NCBI RefSeq assembly: GCF_037976325.1
Contig: NZ_CP150265.1
Coordinates: 6,275,001-6,339,000, forward strand
Length of the DNA stretch: 64,000 nucleotides
Direction of reading: 5' to 3'
DNA from: Paenibacillus sp. FSL K6-3182
Lineage (GTDB): Bacteria > Bacillota > Bacilli > Paenibacillales > Paenibacillaceae
Each line of letters opens with the position of its first letter. Position 1 is the stretch's first letter. Below the pieces are notes generated by a model. That model had not been told where the DNA came from, ran no database searches, and saw nothing but the letters and a program-made list of their open reading frames with translations. Position numbers and translations under genes: made by a program. Of this stretch, positions 53,358-61,485 are shown in pieces.

Positions 53358-53404
53358 GGCAGTCTCAAAAGCAGATAAACTGCTTTTGAGACTGCCTCTT
53401 TTTG
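53358..53404 (+). terminator. Strong plus-strand terminator after the repeat array
   Basis: Perfect 17-bp stem GGCAGTCTCAAAAGCAG (53358-53374) / CTGCTTTTGAGACTGCC (53380-53396), loop ATAAA, then TCTTTTTG. The tail is on the plus side only. No plus-strand gene lies between 51985 and here, implying a transcript through the array. Confidence 0.88.
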
Positions 53405-53502
53405 TTAAACAAATATGCTCCATATGGCGCTGACTCACTACGAGATCTGCCCCAACACCTCCGCCCTTATGCCATTACACTCGCTCTACATCCCCCATCA
53501 AA

Positions 53503-54255
53503 TTACTCCTCATAAATCATTTTTCTCGTCATACCGCCATCAATTGTGATGTGGGTTCCGGTTACAAAATCATTTTGAGGGTCTGTTAAATATAGGCATG
53601 CCCGTGCAATATCCTCCGGTTTGCCTACCCGCTTAGACGGATGCTGCTCATGATCCTCTGGGCGCAGCTTGCTGTAATCACCCGTTTCGATCCAACCTGG
53701 ACATATTGCGTTAACCGTAATATGATCTGAACCGAGCGACACCGCCATCGCGTGGGTTAGCGAGAGAATGCCACCTTTGGATGCCGCATAAGCTTCTGAA
53801 TTCGGTTCCGACATCATTGCTCTCGTAGAAGAAATGTTTACAATAGCTCCACCGCCGGTTGTCCGCATCAACTTGGCAGCCTCACGCGAGCAGACAAACG
53901 TCCCGCGCAGGTTCGTATTCACAACGCTGTCCCATTCATCAATGGATAGGTCGTATGGCGACTTCCATATGCCAAACCCCGCGTTGTTTATGACGATGTC
54001 TAATCTCCCGACAATCGTTTCCAAATCACGCAGCATTTTAATAATGTCATCTGGCTCGCTCATATCGGCAGAAAGGGATAAAGAATCATAACCTGCCTCT
54101 TGCAGCAGCAAGCCAGTCTGCTCCAGTCCTTCTTCATTTTTATCCACTAATACAGGCAGTGCTCCTTGTTCCGCATAAGCTAGTGCAAGCGCTCGTCCAA
54201 TACCAGCCCCAGCGCCTGTTATTAGTACAACCTTATCCTCGTATGCTGCTTTCAT
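53503..54255 (-). CDS. Short-chain dehydrogenase/reductase
   Basis: 250 residues of classical SDR type. Cofactor motif TGAGAGIGRALA (about 13-24), NNAGFG, catalytic Ser in IVNISSTRA and YAASKGG (Tyr/Lys), then CPGWIETGDY. Asp near residue 39 (LVDKNEEG) suggests NAD preference. Monocistronic, on the minus strand. Substrate unknown: such enzymes act on sugars, polyols or steroid-like alcohols. Confidence 0.9.
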   Translation of the reverse strand: MKAAYEDKVVLITGAGAGIGRALALAYAEQGALPVLVDKNEEGLEQTGLLLQEAGYDSLSLSADMSEPDDIIKMLRDLETIVGRLDIVINNAGFGIWKSPYDLSIDEWDSVVNTNLRGTFVCSREAAKLMRTTGGGAIVNISSTRAMMSEPNSEAYAASKGGILSLTHAMAVSLGSDHITVNAICPGWIETGDYSKLRPEDHEQHPSKRVGKPEDIARACLYLTDPQNDFVTGTHITIDGGMTRKMIYEE

Positions 54256-54434
54256 TTTGGATGCCTCCTTAGCGTGTCCTTTTACCTAAAGAGTTTAAAG
54301 CAAATCGAAGCAAAATGAAAATCCAAACCACTTACCTCCATCAAGAGGAGAAATACAGCAGCTTCACGAAATAATAGTCAACGGAACGACGTCAGCGTTT
54401 TTAATGAAAAATCTAAAAAACGGAGCTGATCCCC

Positions 54435-55103
54435 CTGCACACTAAAGCTGTCTTTTTCGATTTATTTGAAACGTTGATAACTGAATTTACGGATGGCAAA
54501 CGTACCATCAATAGATCCACCGACGATGCTGCACTTCTCGGCATGAATCATGGCGATTTCAAGAAAGAATGGCGCATACGCCAAGAAGCAAGAATGACTG
54601 GACAATATGTTAACTTCATTGAAGTGTTGAGAGACATTTTGGAGAAGCAGAATTTGCCTTACAACGAACAAATAGTGGAGCAATTGTATCGAACAAGAAT
54701 TGATGGAAAGCAGGCTCCATTTTTAACGATTCAGCCAGCTGTTCTTGCCATGCTGAAAGAGCTGCAAAGCAAGCACATAAAAATAGGGCTTATTAGCAAT
54801 TGTACAGAAGAAGAAATTCGCCAGTGGAAAGCTAGCCAGCTTGCTCCCTACTTTGATGATGTCATCTTCTCGTATGAAGTTGGCTTAGCCAAACCAGACA
54901 TTCGTATATATCAACTAGCCTGTGAACGATTAGACGTATTACCCGAAAATGCGGTATTTGTAGGCGATGGCGGTTCTAATGAGCTGGATGGCGCATACAA
55001 CGCTGGCTTAAAAGTTTTCCATGCCTTTTGGTTTAATACCTATATAACAAGCCGTTACACGAAGCTGCTCGATCCTGATCATTTAATAGCTCATTTGCCA
55101 TAA
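54435..55103 (+). CDS. HAD-superfamily hydrolase with a non-ATG start
   Basis: About 222 residues. HAD motif I (AVFFDLFETLI, nucleophile Asp), motif II (LISNCTEEE), motif III Lys (VGLAKPDIRIY) and motif IV (VFVGDGGSNELDGA) are all present, with a helical cap at about 20-90. Motif I lies upstream of the first conventional in-frame start (TTG 54474), so translation must begin earlier. The only codons between the in-frame stop at 54414 and motif I that could serve are CTG 54426, ATC 54429 and CTG 54435. CTG 54435 is nine bases after GGAG. A lost start codon is the alternative. Confidence 0.78.
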   Translation: MHTKAVFFDLFETLITEFTDGKRTINRSTDDAALLGMNHGDFKKEWRIRQEARMTGQYVNFIEVLRDILEKQNLPYNEQIVEQLYRTRIDGKQAPFLTIQPAVLAMLKELQSKHIKIGLISNCTEEEIRQWKASQLAPYFDDVIFSYEVGLAKPDIRIYQLACERLDVLPENAVFVGDGGSNELDGAYNAGLKVFHAFWFNTYITSRYTKLLDPDHLIAHLP

Positions 55104-55262
55104 TAAAATAGAAGCAAAAAGATACTTTGACGATTCACAGCTACTGCTCTGAGTTTATTTCATCCAATCGTATGGATAAAAAGTTACTGTGGAAGTTGTG
55201 GACAAAACGTGTCAAATAATCTGAAAATTTAATTAATATTGTAAAAACAGCTTGAACACCCC

Positions 55263-55291
55263 TTGTCAATTTTCTTAAAAGCGAATATGAT
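55263..55291 (+). promoter_or_regulatory. Promoter of the NADH oxidase gene
   Basis: TTGTCA (55263-55268), a 17-base spacer and TATGAT (55286-55291). Two Rex-like boxes follow immediately, in a position to block initiation. Confidence 0.65.
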
Positions 55292-55306
55292 AAAAGCAAT
55301 CAAAGG

Positions 55307-55324
55307 TTGTGAATCTTTTCACAC
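55307..55324. promoter_or_regulatory. Rex-type redox operator, copy 1
   Basis: TTGTGAATCTTTTCACAC matches the Rex box TTGTGAANNNNTTCACAA at all but the last defined position. Confidence 0.72.
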
Positions 55325-55335
55325 TGTATAGTATA

Positions 55336-55353
55336 TTGTGAATTAATTCACGT
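55336..55353. promoter_or_regulatory. Rex-type redox operator, copy 2
   Basis: TTGTGAATTAATTCACGT matches the Rex box except for the last two bases. It starts 29 bases after copy 1, about three helical turns, so two repressors could bind the same face. Confidence 0.68.
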
Positions 55354-55411
55354 TGTAAGGGCGGCTGCCATAGCAGACTACCCTCTACACATCCCATAGG
55401 AGGCGTTTTTT

Positions 55412-56746
55412 ATGACAATGAACATTGCTGTTATTGGCTGTACACATGCAGGAACTGCTGCAATTAAACAAATGGCTGCACTTTACCCGGAGGCCAACAT
55501 TACCGTTTATGAACGGAATGACAATATCTCGTTTCTATCGTGCGGCATCGCACTGCATGTTGGCGGTGTAGTTAAAAATGCTGAGCAGTTATTTTATGCT
55601 TCGCCCGAGCAGCTTGCTGAGCTTGGCGTGAAGACGCATATGCGACATGATGTGCTTGCAGTAGATACGGATGCCAAACAAATTGAGGTCCGCAATCTTG
55701 TAACTGGCGACGAATTTACTGAAAGCTACGATAAGCTCGTTGTTACAACAGGCTCGTGGCCGATTATTCCGCAAATGGACGGCATCGCGCTTGAAAATAT
55801 CGTTCTTTGCAAAAACTACAACCATTCGAAAGAAATTATCGAGAAAGCAAAAACAGCGAACCGCATTGCAGTTATCGGAGCTGGCTACATCGGTATTGAG
55901 CTCGTAGAAGCATTTGAACAGCTTGGCAAACAGGTAACCTTAATCGACAATATGGAACGCATTTTATATAAATACTTGGATCGCGAATTTACAGATGTTA
56001 CAGAGCAAGCGTTGGTTGATAAAGGGATAACGATCGCAACTGGCCAGACGGTTACTTCGTTCAAGGGCAGCGAGGGCCATGTAACGACGGTCATCACGAC
56101 AGCTGGAGAATATGAAGCAGATCTCGTCGTGCTTTGCATCGGCTTCCGTCCTAACACTGAGCTGCTGAAAGGCCAAGTTGACATGCTTCCTAACGGCGCG
56201 ATTATTGTGGATGATTATATGAGAACGAGCAAAGCGGATGTATTTGCTGCTGGCGACAGCTGCGCCATCCACTATAATCCAACAGGGCAAAACGCCTATA
56301 TTCCTTTAGCCACAAACGCTGTCCGCATGGGAACACTCGTAGCCAAAAACCTGATGAAACCTACGGTCAGATATCTTGGAACACAAGGCACGTCGGGCAT
56401 AAAAATTTACGATTATAACATTGCATCGACTGGTTTAACGGAAACAGGCGCGCTTGCTGCGGGAATGAATGTGAAAAATGTCACAATCATTGATAGCTAC
56501 CGTCTTGAATTTATGCCTACCTTTGAGCAAGTGACTTTAAAGGTCGTATATGAAGCGGATAGCGGCAGAATCGTTGGCGCACAGGTGTTATCGAAGGTTG
56601 ATCTTACCCAGTCGATTAATACGTTGTCGGTTTGCATCCAGAATGGAATGACGATGGAGGAATTAAGCTACGTCGATTTCTTCTTCCAACCGCATTACAA
56701 CAAGCCATGGAACATGCTTAACCAAGCTGGTTTGCAAGCTGTATAA
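55412..56746 (+). CDS. nox: NADH oxidase / CoA-disulfide-reductase-family flavoprotein
   Basis: 444 residues. FAD site MNIAVIGCTHAGTAA, redox Cys44 in ISFLSCGIALHVGG, NADH site IAVIGAGYIGIELVEAFEQ, second FAD motif TSKADVFAAGDSCAI, and a C-terminal dimerisation domain (about 330-440). A single redox Cys in the SCG setting is typical of water-forming NADH oxidases and close relatives. It would regenerate NAD+ using O2. The start follows AGGAGG. Two Rex-like boxes upstream suggest induction by high NADH, and a strong terminator follows. Confidence 0.88.
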   Translation: MTMNIAVIGCTHAGTAAIKQMAALYPEANITVYERNDNISFLSCGIALHVGGVVKNAEQLFYASPEQLAELGVKTHMRHDVLAVDTDAKQIEVRNLVTGDEFTESYDKLVVTTGSWPIIPQMDGIALENIVLCKNYNHSKEIIEKAKTANRIAVIGAGYIGIELVEAFEQLGKQVTLIDNMERILYKYLDREFTDVTEQALVDKGITIATGQTVTSFKGSEGHVTTVITTAGEYEADLVVLCIGFRPNTELLKGQVDMLPNGAIIVDDYMRTSKADVFAAGDSCAIHYNPTGQNAYIPLATNAVRMGTLVAKNLMKPTVRYLGTQGTSGIKIYDYNIASTGLTETGALAAGMNVKNVTIIDSYRLEFMPTFEQVTLKVVYEADSGRIVGAQVLSKVDLTQSINTLSVCIQNGMTMEELSYVDFFFQPHYNKPWNMLNQAGLQAV

Positions 56747-56752
56747 TTTTAT

Positions 56753-56796
56753 AAAAGCTGCAAGGATGGCACCCTGCCATCCTTGCAGCTTTTTTA
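56753..56796 (+). terminator. Rho-independent terminator of nox
   Basis: Perfect 19-bp stem beginning AAAAGCTGCAAGGATGG (56753) with loop CCC, then six U's in all. Confidence 0.92.
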
Positions 56797-56812
56797 TTAT
56801 CAATTAATAAAC

Positions 56813-56837
56813 AAAAGCCGCCCTGTTACAGGCGGCT
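56813..56837 (-). terminator. Terminator of the small GH43 gene
   Basis: AGCCGCC/GGCGGCT stem with an inner TG/CA pairing. On the minus strand UUUGUUU follows. Confidence 0.75.
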
Positions 56838-56849
56838 CTTGCCTATTCA

Positions 56850-57818
56850 CTACAAATTATCAGCCGGCGGCTTCCCGAAATGAGGGGTACCATCGGCGTT
56901 CCACGTAAATATCTTGGCGCGGGCGTGACGATTGGGATCAAATAACGGATCGCCCTCAATGTCCTTGTAGCTGCGAGCATGATAGATCAAAATATCCTGT
57001 TCCCCATCCTCTGACACGGTGAAGCTATTGTGACCTGGCCCATATTGACTATTTTCCGGGCAGCTTGTAAACACTGGCGTCTGCGTCTTTACCCATGAGA
57101 GCGGATCAAGCAGATCACTGTTCTCCTCAGCAGTCAATAAACCCATTGCATAGTTATGATTGGTGGCGCTGCCGGAGTAGGTCATAAATATTTTCCCGCC
57201 CCGCTTCAGGACAGCCGCTCCCTCATTTACCATGAAACCAATGACTTCCCAGTCGAGCTCCGGCTTCGTAATCAATACCTGCTTGCTCTTCAACGTCCAA
57301 GGATTGCTCATCGAAGCGATATACAAATTTGTATTGCCTTGAATGGCTGGGTCTTGCTGCGCCCATACTAAATATTGCTCGTCATTATGCAGGAAGCTTG
57401 TCGCATCAAGCGAGAAAGAATCCCAATCCGTAATGATCTGACCCCTCTCCGTCCACTCGCCCTCAAGCGGGTTAGCCGAATCATTTTCAATAACATACAT
57501 GCGATGCCTGAATGGTGCATCTGCCCTTGCGGCAGCGAAATATACATACCATTTTCCAGCGATAAAATGCAGCTCAGGTGCCCAAATATTGTGGCTCATT
57601 GGTCCCGAATCGTGTTTTTTCCATACTACAACCTGCTCAGCATCAGTAAGTCCATCCAGTGTTTGTGCTCTTCGCAGCTCAATCCGATCATACTCCGGCA
57701 CGGAGCCTGTGAAATAATAATACCCGTCTGTATGCTTCACAACATACGGATCTGCTCGTTGCTCTATTAATGGATTTCGCAGCTGCTTCTGCGACTGTTC
57801 AGATGCTTGTGTGCTCAT
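56850..57818 (-). CDS. GH43-family glycosidase, cytoplasmic
   Basis: About 322 residues from ATG 57818; GGAGG lies 13 bases and GAGAG four bases upstream, and a start at 57869 is possible. No signal peptide. Five-bladed propeller with catalytic Asp23 (QRADPYVV), Asp in SLDATSF and Glu in VNEGAAVLKR; NIWAPELHFIAGKWYVYFAA and QYGPGHNSFT are typical of GH43 arabinofuranosidase/xylosidase groups. It is probably an intracellular partner of the arabinan-type locus, although encoded 5 kb away and next to unrelated genes. Confidence 0.88.
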   Translation of the reverse strand: MSTQASEQSQKQLRNPLIEQRADPYVVKHTDGYYYFTGSVPEYDRIELRRAQTLDGLTDAEQVVVWKKHDSGPMSHNIWAPELHFIAGKWYVYFAAARADAPFRHRMYVIENDSANPLEGEWTERGQIITDWDSFSLDATSFLHNDEQYLVWAQQDPAIQGNTNLYIASMSNPWTLKSKQVLITKPELDWEVIGFMVNEGAAVLKRGGKIFMTYSGSATNHNYAMGLLTAEENSDLLDPLSWVKTQTPVFTSCPENSQYGPGHNSFTVSEDGEQDILIYHARSYKDIEGDPLFDPNRHARAKIFTWNADGTPHFGKPPADNL

Positions 57819-57880
57819 GTTTCTCTCAGTCCTCCAGCTAATATTTCTATTTTTATAAAATAACTTCATCGATTCATTAC

Positions 57881-58150
57881 TTATTCCAGCTTAATATCGG
57901 CCGCGGACATTTGTTCTAAGCCGTTGTGGCCGCTATGATTTTCCGAAGTATCATGTTCCATCTCAGCGCCTTGTGCATTAGCTGTATGACCACGATGTTC
58001 ATCTATGACAGCGACATTGCTCACAGCATGCTGGGAATGCTCACTCCCTGCCGGGCTTCCGCAGCCCGCCGCAAGCAAGCCAAGAATTATGATTACCGCA
58101 GTTACTGTCCGCTTCCGATACTTTTTTGTATGCAAAACCGATTTATTCAT
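57881..58150 (-). CDS. Small His-rich lipoprotein, probably a truncated metal-stress protein
   Basis: 89 residues from ATG 58150 (GAGGTG upstream). Signal with lipobox AAGC, then 50 hydrophilic residues containing about ten His (EHSQHA, DEHRGHTA, EHDTSENHSGH). The stop comes right after ADIKLE. I recall longer Bacillus lipoproteins that begin like this and continue into an immunoglobulin-like FixH/YtkA-type domain, so this may be an N-terminal remnant. Proximity to copZ-csoR fits a copper-related origin. This is inference only. Confidence 0.55.
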   Translation of the reverse strand: MNKSVLHTKKYRKRTVTAVIIILGLLAAGCGSPAGSEHSQHAVSNVAVIDEHRGHTANAQGAEMEHDTSENHSGHNGLEQMSAADIKLE

Positions 58151-58339
58151 AACCATTCACCTCATGCTTTAAAATCTAATCTCATCCATTATTGCCCATC
58201 AACCTCAGCCTCAATCCTGCTAACGGACGATAGTATGTATTATCCCAATGCTTAGAATATTGTAATAAATAGTACCAAGTCATAGTACCTTGTTATATGA
58301 TTATAGTAGATATTACCATCCGCTTAAGGAGAGGATCAG

Positions 58340-58837
58340 ATGGATGATTTTAATGAGTATTTATCTACAACTAGAGAGAAATTGTTAAATGAAATATCAT
58401 TCCTAGATGACGATGAATTCAATCGTACATTTGAAACTTCAATGTGGAGTATAGCTCAGGTTTGCCATCATTTATGGAAAACGGAAAATTTGTTTAGAAA
58501 GGCCATTTTGTTCGGGCTTAAGCAAAAGATTTTATCCAAAACCGAACGTCAGCCTATTGAAATTGTGTTGGATAAGTCGATGAAGTATCAAGCTCCCCAA
58601 ATTTCAGAACCTGACTCAGGACCATTTCAAGTATCACAGATCATTCAATTATTAAGCGAATCAAGAATTAAATTAATGGATGTTCTTGTTAAGATTGAGG
58701 ATAAATCTATTGTGGAGGAAATAGCAGTGAATCACCCGAGGTTTGGCAACTTGCCATTGGATCAATGGATCGAACTGCTATATTTGCATGAGCAGCGGCA
58801 TACAGAGCAAATTAAAGATTTAAAAGCACTTCGTTAA
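58340..58837 (+). CDS. DinB-family (DinB_2) four-helix-bundle protein
   Basis: 165 residues. Metal-ligand histidines are placed as in the DinB/YfiT superfamily: WSIAQVCHHLWKTE (about 44), and LHEQRHTEQIKDL near the C-terminus (two His). Many relatives are thiol-dependent S-transferases or have unknown roles. Start ATG after AAGGAGAGG. Monocistronic. Confidence 0.85.
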   Translation: MDDFNEYLSTTREKLLNEISFLDDDEFNRTFETSMWSIAQVCHHLWKTENLFRKAILFGLKQKILSKTERQPIEIVLDKSMKYQAPQISEPDSGPFQVSQIIQLLSESRIKLMDVLVKIEDKSIVEEIAVNHPRFGNLPLDQWIELLYLHEQRHTEQIKDLKALR

Positions 58838-58883
58838 TATAAACATTATATTTATTGCTTTCATAATAAACGAAATCAGAACC

Positions 58884-58912
58884 AAAAAAAAGAGGGGCTG
58901 TATTCAGCCCCT
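58884..58912 (-). terminator. Terminator of csoR-copZ
   Basis: AGGGGCTG/CAGCCCCT stem with a four-base loop; on the minus strand C and eight U's follow. Confidence 0.88.
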
Positions 58913-58924
58913 ACCTGCTTTATT

Positions 58925-59128
58925 TTATACGATGTCGTAGCCTTGATCTTCGATCGCTGCTTTTACTGCCTCTATCGTAACCTTCGATTCATCGAAATCG
59001 ACTGTTACTTTCTTGTTTGCCAAATCTACCTTGCCTACCGCTCCTACATTTGCAACGGCCTTCTCAACCGAACTGACACAATGACCGCATGTCATACCCT
59101 CTACCTTCAATACTGCGTTTGCCATCAT
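58925..59128 (-). CDS. copZ: Copper chaperone CopZ (HMA domain)
   Basis: 67 residues, one ferredoxin-like HMA domain. The Cu(I) site is GMTCGHC (Cys14, Cys17). VDFDESKVTIEAVKAAIEDQGYDIV completes the fold. Cytosolic carrier that normally passes Cu(I) to the CopA ATPase and to CsoR. It lies 20 bases after csoR. No copA follows in this window; transcription stops at the hairpin 12 bases after its end. Confidence 0.95.
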   Translation of the reverse strand: MMANAVLKVEGMTCGHCVSSVEKAVANVGAVGKVDLANKKVTVDFDESKVTIEAVKAAIEDQGYDIV

Positions 59129-59148
59129 TAAAATCCCCTCTCCGTCTA

Positions 59149-59502
59149 TTATTTCATTAGTTTGTTAACGGTAATGAGCAATTCATCGATAACTTCACTT
59201 TCGCCGGCTTGAATACGTTCAATTACGCAGCTTCGCATATGTCCTTCAAGCAGCAGCTTGCCGACACTGTTCAGAGCGGATTGTGCTGCGGCAATCTGAT
59301 TAAGCACGTCATCACAATACGTATCCTTCTCTATCATCGCCTTAATGCCTCTAATTTGCCCTTCAATGCGGTTCAAGCGCTTCGTTAAATTGTCCTTCAT
59401 TTGTGAGGAGTGATGACTCTTCCGCGGACCATTTGGATCGCAGCAGTCATCTGGTGGATGGGAATGCTCATGAGTTCCATCGATTATTGCTTCATTGTCC
59501 AT
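59149..59502 (-). CDS. csoR: Copper-sensing repressor CsoR
   Basis: 117 residues from ATG 59502 (GGAGG upstream). All-helical CsoR/RcnR fold with the Cu(I) ligands Cys63 (DTYCDDVLNQ), His88 and Cys92 (GHMRSCV). An unusual N-terminal tail of about 35 residues rich in His and Cys (HEHSHPPDDCCD, SHHSS) precedes the core. A palindromic CsoR-type operator lies in its own promoter at 59546-59564, indicating copper-induced autoregulation with copZ. Confidence 0.93.
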   Translation of the reverse strand: MDNEAIIDGTHEHSHPPDDCCDPNGPRKSHHSSQMKDNLTKRLNRIEGQIRGIKAMIEKDTYCDDVLNQIAAAQSALNSVGKLLLEGHMRSCVIERIQAGESEVIDELLITVNKLMK

Positions 59503-59538
59503 TTCGCATACCTCCATGGGGTATTACTTGATGAATTT

Positions 59539-59568
59539 ATCATATCATACCCCTTAGGGGTATGTAAA
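59539..59568 (-). promoter_or_regulatory. csoR-copZ promoter with CsoR operator in the spacer
   Basis: Minus strand TTTACA (59568-59563), 18 bases, TATGAT (59544-59539). The spacer contains the palindrome CATACCCCTTAGGGGTATG (59546-59564), which matches known GC-centred CsoR boxes. Confidence 0.85.
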
Positions 59569-59686
59569 CACTCATTTTAATAATGTAAATTTATCCCTTA
59601 TCTTACACTTTTATTCTTTTCGCTATTATGCTACGATCATCCTCGTGTTCATCCTAAACCACATCGAATCGGAGGAATATCAGTTA

Positions 59687-60631
59687 ATGGATTATTATGC
59701 ACATGTCAAATGGTTTACAGACATCATCGCGGAGAAACAACCGCTTGCCGTCATTCTTTCTCCTTTTTTCATGAAGCTGGCAATGATCATCACCGTTCTG
59801 CTCGCCGTGCTAACCAAGTTCCTTCCTGAGTTGTCGAGCTCAAATTTGTCTACAAAAGTGGATCGCCAGCTCGTTAAGCTCCGGCGATATTCCTTACCCA
59901 TCCTAAAGTACGGCACAGCTGCTGCTCTTCTCATTCAAGCAGCTTCCGGAACACGCTTCGCACTGGAATTTAAGCTTACAGACGGCTGGCAAACGATCCT
60001 CATGTGGGCTGCAATCATATTACTGCTTATTCCGCGGCATTATGCAACAAAGATTGGTGCGCTTGTGCTGCTCGTTCTATTCATTGAAACAGGCATTGAA
60101 GCAGGAATATTTCATATGCTTGATTATGGTTTTTATTTGGCCATTATCGGCGCCCTGTTGCTCGAGCGGACTAAACTATCCGAATGGGGATTCCCCCTTC
60201 TCTATTTGGGAACAGGCTTATCGCTTTGCTGGGTCGCCGTAGAGAAATGGATTTACCCAACAATGGCAGAAGATATTATTATTAAACATCACGTACCCAC
60301 GTTTGGTTTTGATATCTCGCTTTTTATCATCATGGCTGGTTTTATTGAGTTCGTCGTCGGTTATTTACTCGTAATCGGTATTTTAAACCGAATGTTGTCT
60401 GTGGCGCTAACCTTCATTTTCATCTCAGCAACGATGCTATTTGGCATGAAAGAGCTGATTGGTCATTTTATGATTCACATCGTACTGCTTTTGTTTATTA
60501 TCGAAGGCGCTTGCATCTATAAGAAACCGCTCTCCGTTTATCGCACGACCTTCACGCAAATGGTGTTCGTTCCGCTTAATTTTATTTTCGTACTAGCTAC
60601 CTACCTCCTCCTGTATTACCGCTTCGCTTAA
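59687..60631 (+). CDS. Polytopic membrane protein of unknown function (DoxX-like features)
   Basis: About 314 residues from ATG 59687 (GGAGG 12 bases upstream). About eight membrane helices. Segments LYLGTGLSLCWVAVEKWIYP and MAGFIEFVVGYLLVIGILNRMLSVAL recall DoxX/terminal-oxidase-like small membrane proteins duplicated into a longer chain, but I do not recognise the family. Conserved-looking His residues (IIKHHVPTFG, GHFMIH) might bind metal. It is next to csoR-copZ but divergent, and shares no obvious operator. Confidence 0.6.
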   Translation: MDYYAHVKWFTDIIAEKQPLAVILSPFFMKLAMIITVLLAVLTKFLPELSSSNLSTKVDRQLVKLRRYSLPILKYGTAAALLIQAASGTRFALEFKLTDGWQTILMWAAIILLLIPRHYATKIGALVLLVLFIETGIEAGIFHMLDYGFYLAIIGALLLERTKLSEWGFPLLYLGTGLSLCWVAVEKWIYPTMAEDIIIKHHVPTFGFDISLFIIMAGFIEFVVGYLLVIGILNRMLSVALTFIFISATMLFGMKELIGHFMIHIVLLLFIIEGACIYKKPLSVYRTTFTQMVFVPLNFIFVLATYLLLYYRFA

Positions 60632-60742
60632 CTCTTATTGGAATCATTCCGGAGCCCACTTTTTTTTCGTGTTTGACACAGCCATAATATTACTTCTATA
60701 TAGTTAGTAATAGACTCTATTGTGCAGAAAGGATGAATCGTT

Positions 60743-61480
60743 ATTAAAACTATTATTAATTTCGCCCATCGCGGAGCAAGCGGTTATTGTCCCGAAAACA
60801 CGCTCGCTGCATTCAAGAAAGCCATTGAGCTAGGTGCTACTGGCATCGAAATTGATGTTCAACTAACGAAGGACGACCAAATGGTTATCATTCATGATGA
60901 ATCACTAATGCGGACAACCGGCTTGAACAGGCTTGTAAAGGATACAGCATACGAGGAGCTTATGTCACTCGATGCTGGCAGCTGGTTTAACCCCGCCTTC
61001 CAAGCCGAACGAGTTCCACTTTTAGAGCAGCTTCTTGAGCTTCTCCGTCATACGGATATCATTTTAAATATCGAACTTAAAAACGGTATCATCCAGTATC
61101 CAGGTTTGGAGCAAAAGGTAATTGACATGGTTCGAGCCTTCGGAATGGTTGATCGCATCATCCTATCCAGCTTCAATCATTATTCGCTGTCGCTCTGCAA
61201 GCAGCTGGCACCTGAAATTCGTACCGGTGTTCTGTATATGGAAGGGCTTTATCGTCCTTGGGAATATGCAGCGACGCTTCAGGCTGATGCACTGCATCCT
61301 TTCAAATACGCTGTAACGCCAGAATGGACAGCTTCCGCCGCTGCACATGGCATTGCCTACCATCCGTTTACGGTTAATGATGCGGAAGAGATGGAGCGAC
61401 TCATTGACGCAGGTGTAGACGGCATCATTACGGATTATCCTGATCGATTGGCTGAGGTGCTATTAAGGAGAGGGGCATAA
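60743..61480 (+). CDS. Glycerophosphodiester phosphodiesterase with a possible AUU start
   Basis: About 245 residues. The GDPD signature INFAHRGASGYCPENTLAAF lies upstream of the first ATG in frame (60881), so the start must be earlier. The in-frame window from the stop at 60734 contains no ATG, GTG or TTG before the motif. AAAGGA at 60728-60733 stands nine bases from ATT 60743, the best candidate. Glu/Asp metal ligands (GIEIDVQ), catalytic His (MVIIHDES) and ELKNG complete the site. It hydrolyses glycerophosphodiesters to glycerol 3-phosphate. Five bases separate it from the MFS gene. Confidence 0.85.
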   Translation: MKTIINFAHRGASGYCPENTLAAFKKAIELGATGIEIDVQLTKDDQMVIIHDESLMRTTGLNRLVKDTAYEELMSLDAGSWFNPAFQAERVPLLEQLLELLRHTDIILNIELKNGIIQYPGLEQKVIDMVRAFGMVDRIILSSFNHYSLSLCKQLAPEIRTGVLYMEGLYRPWEYAATLQADALHPFKYAVTPEWTASAAAHGIAYHPFTVNDAEEMERLIDAGVDGIITDYPDRLAEVLLRRGA

Positions 61481-61485
61481 GCGGT

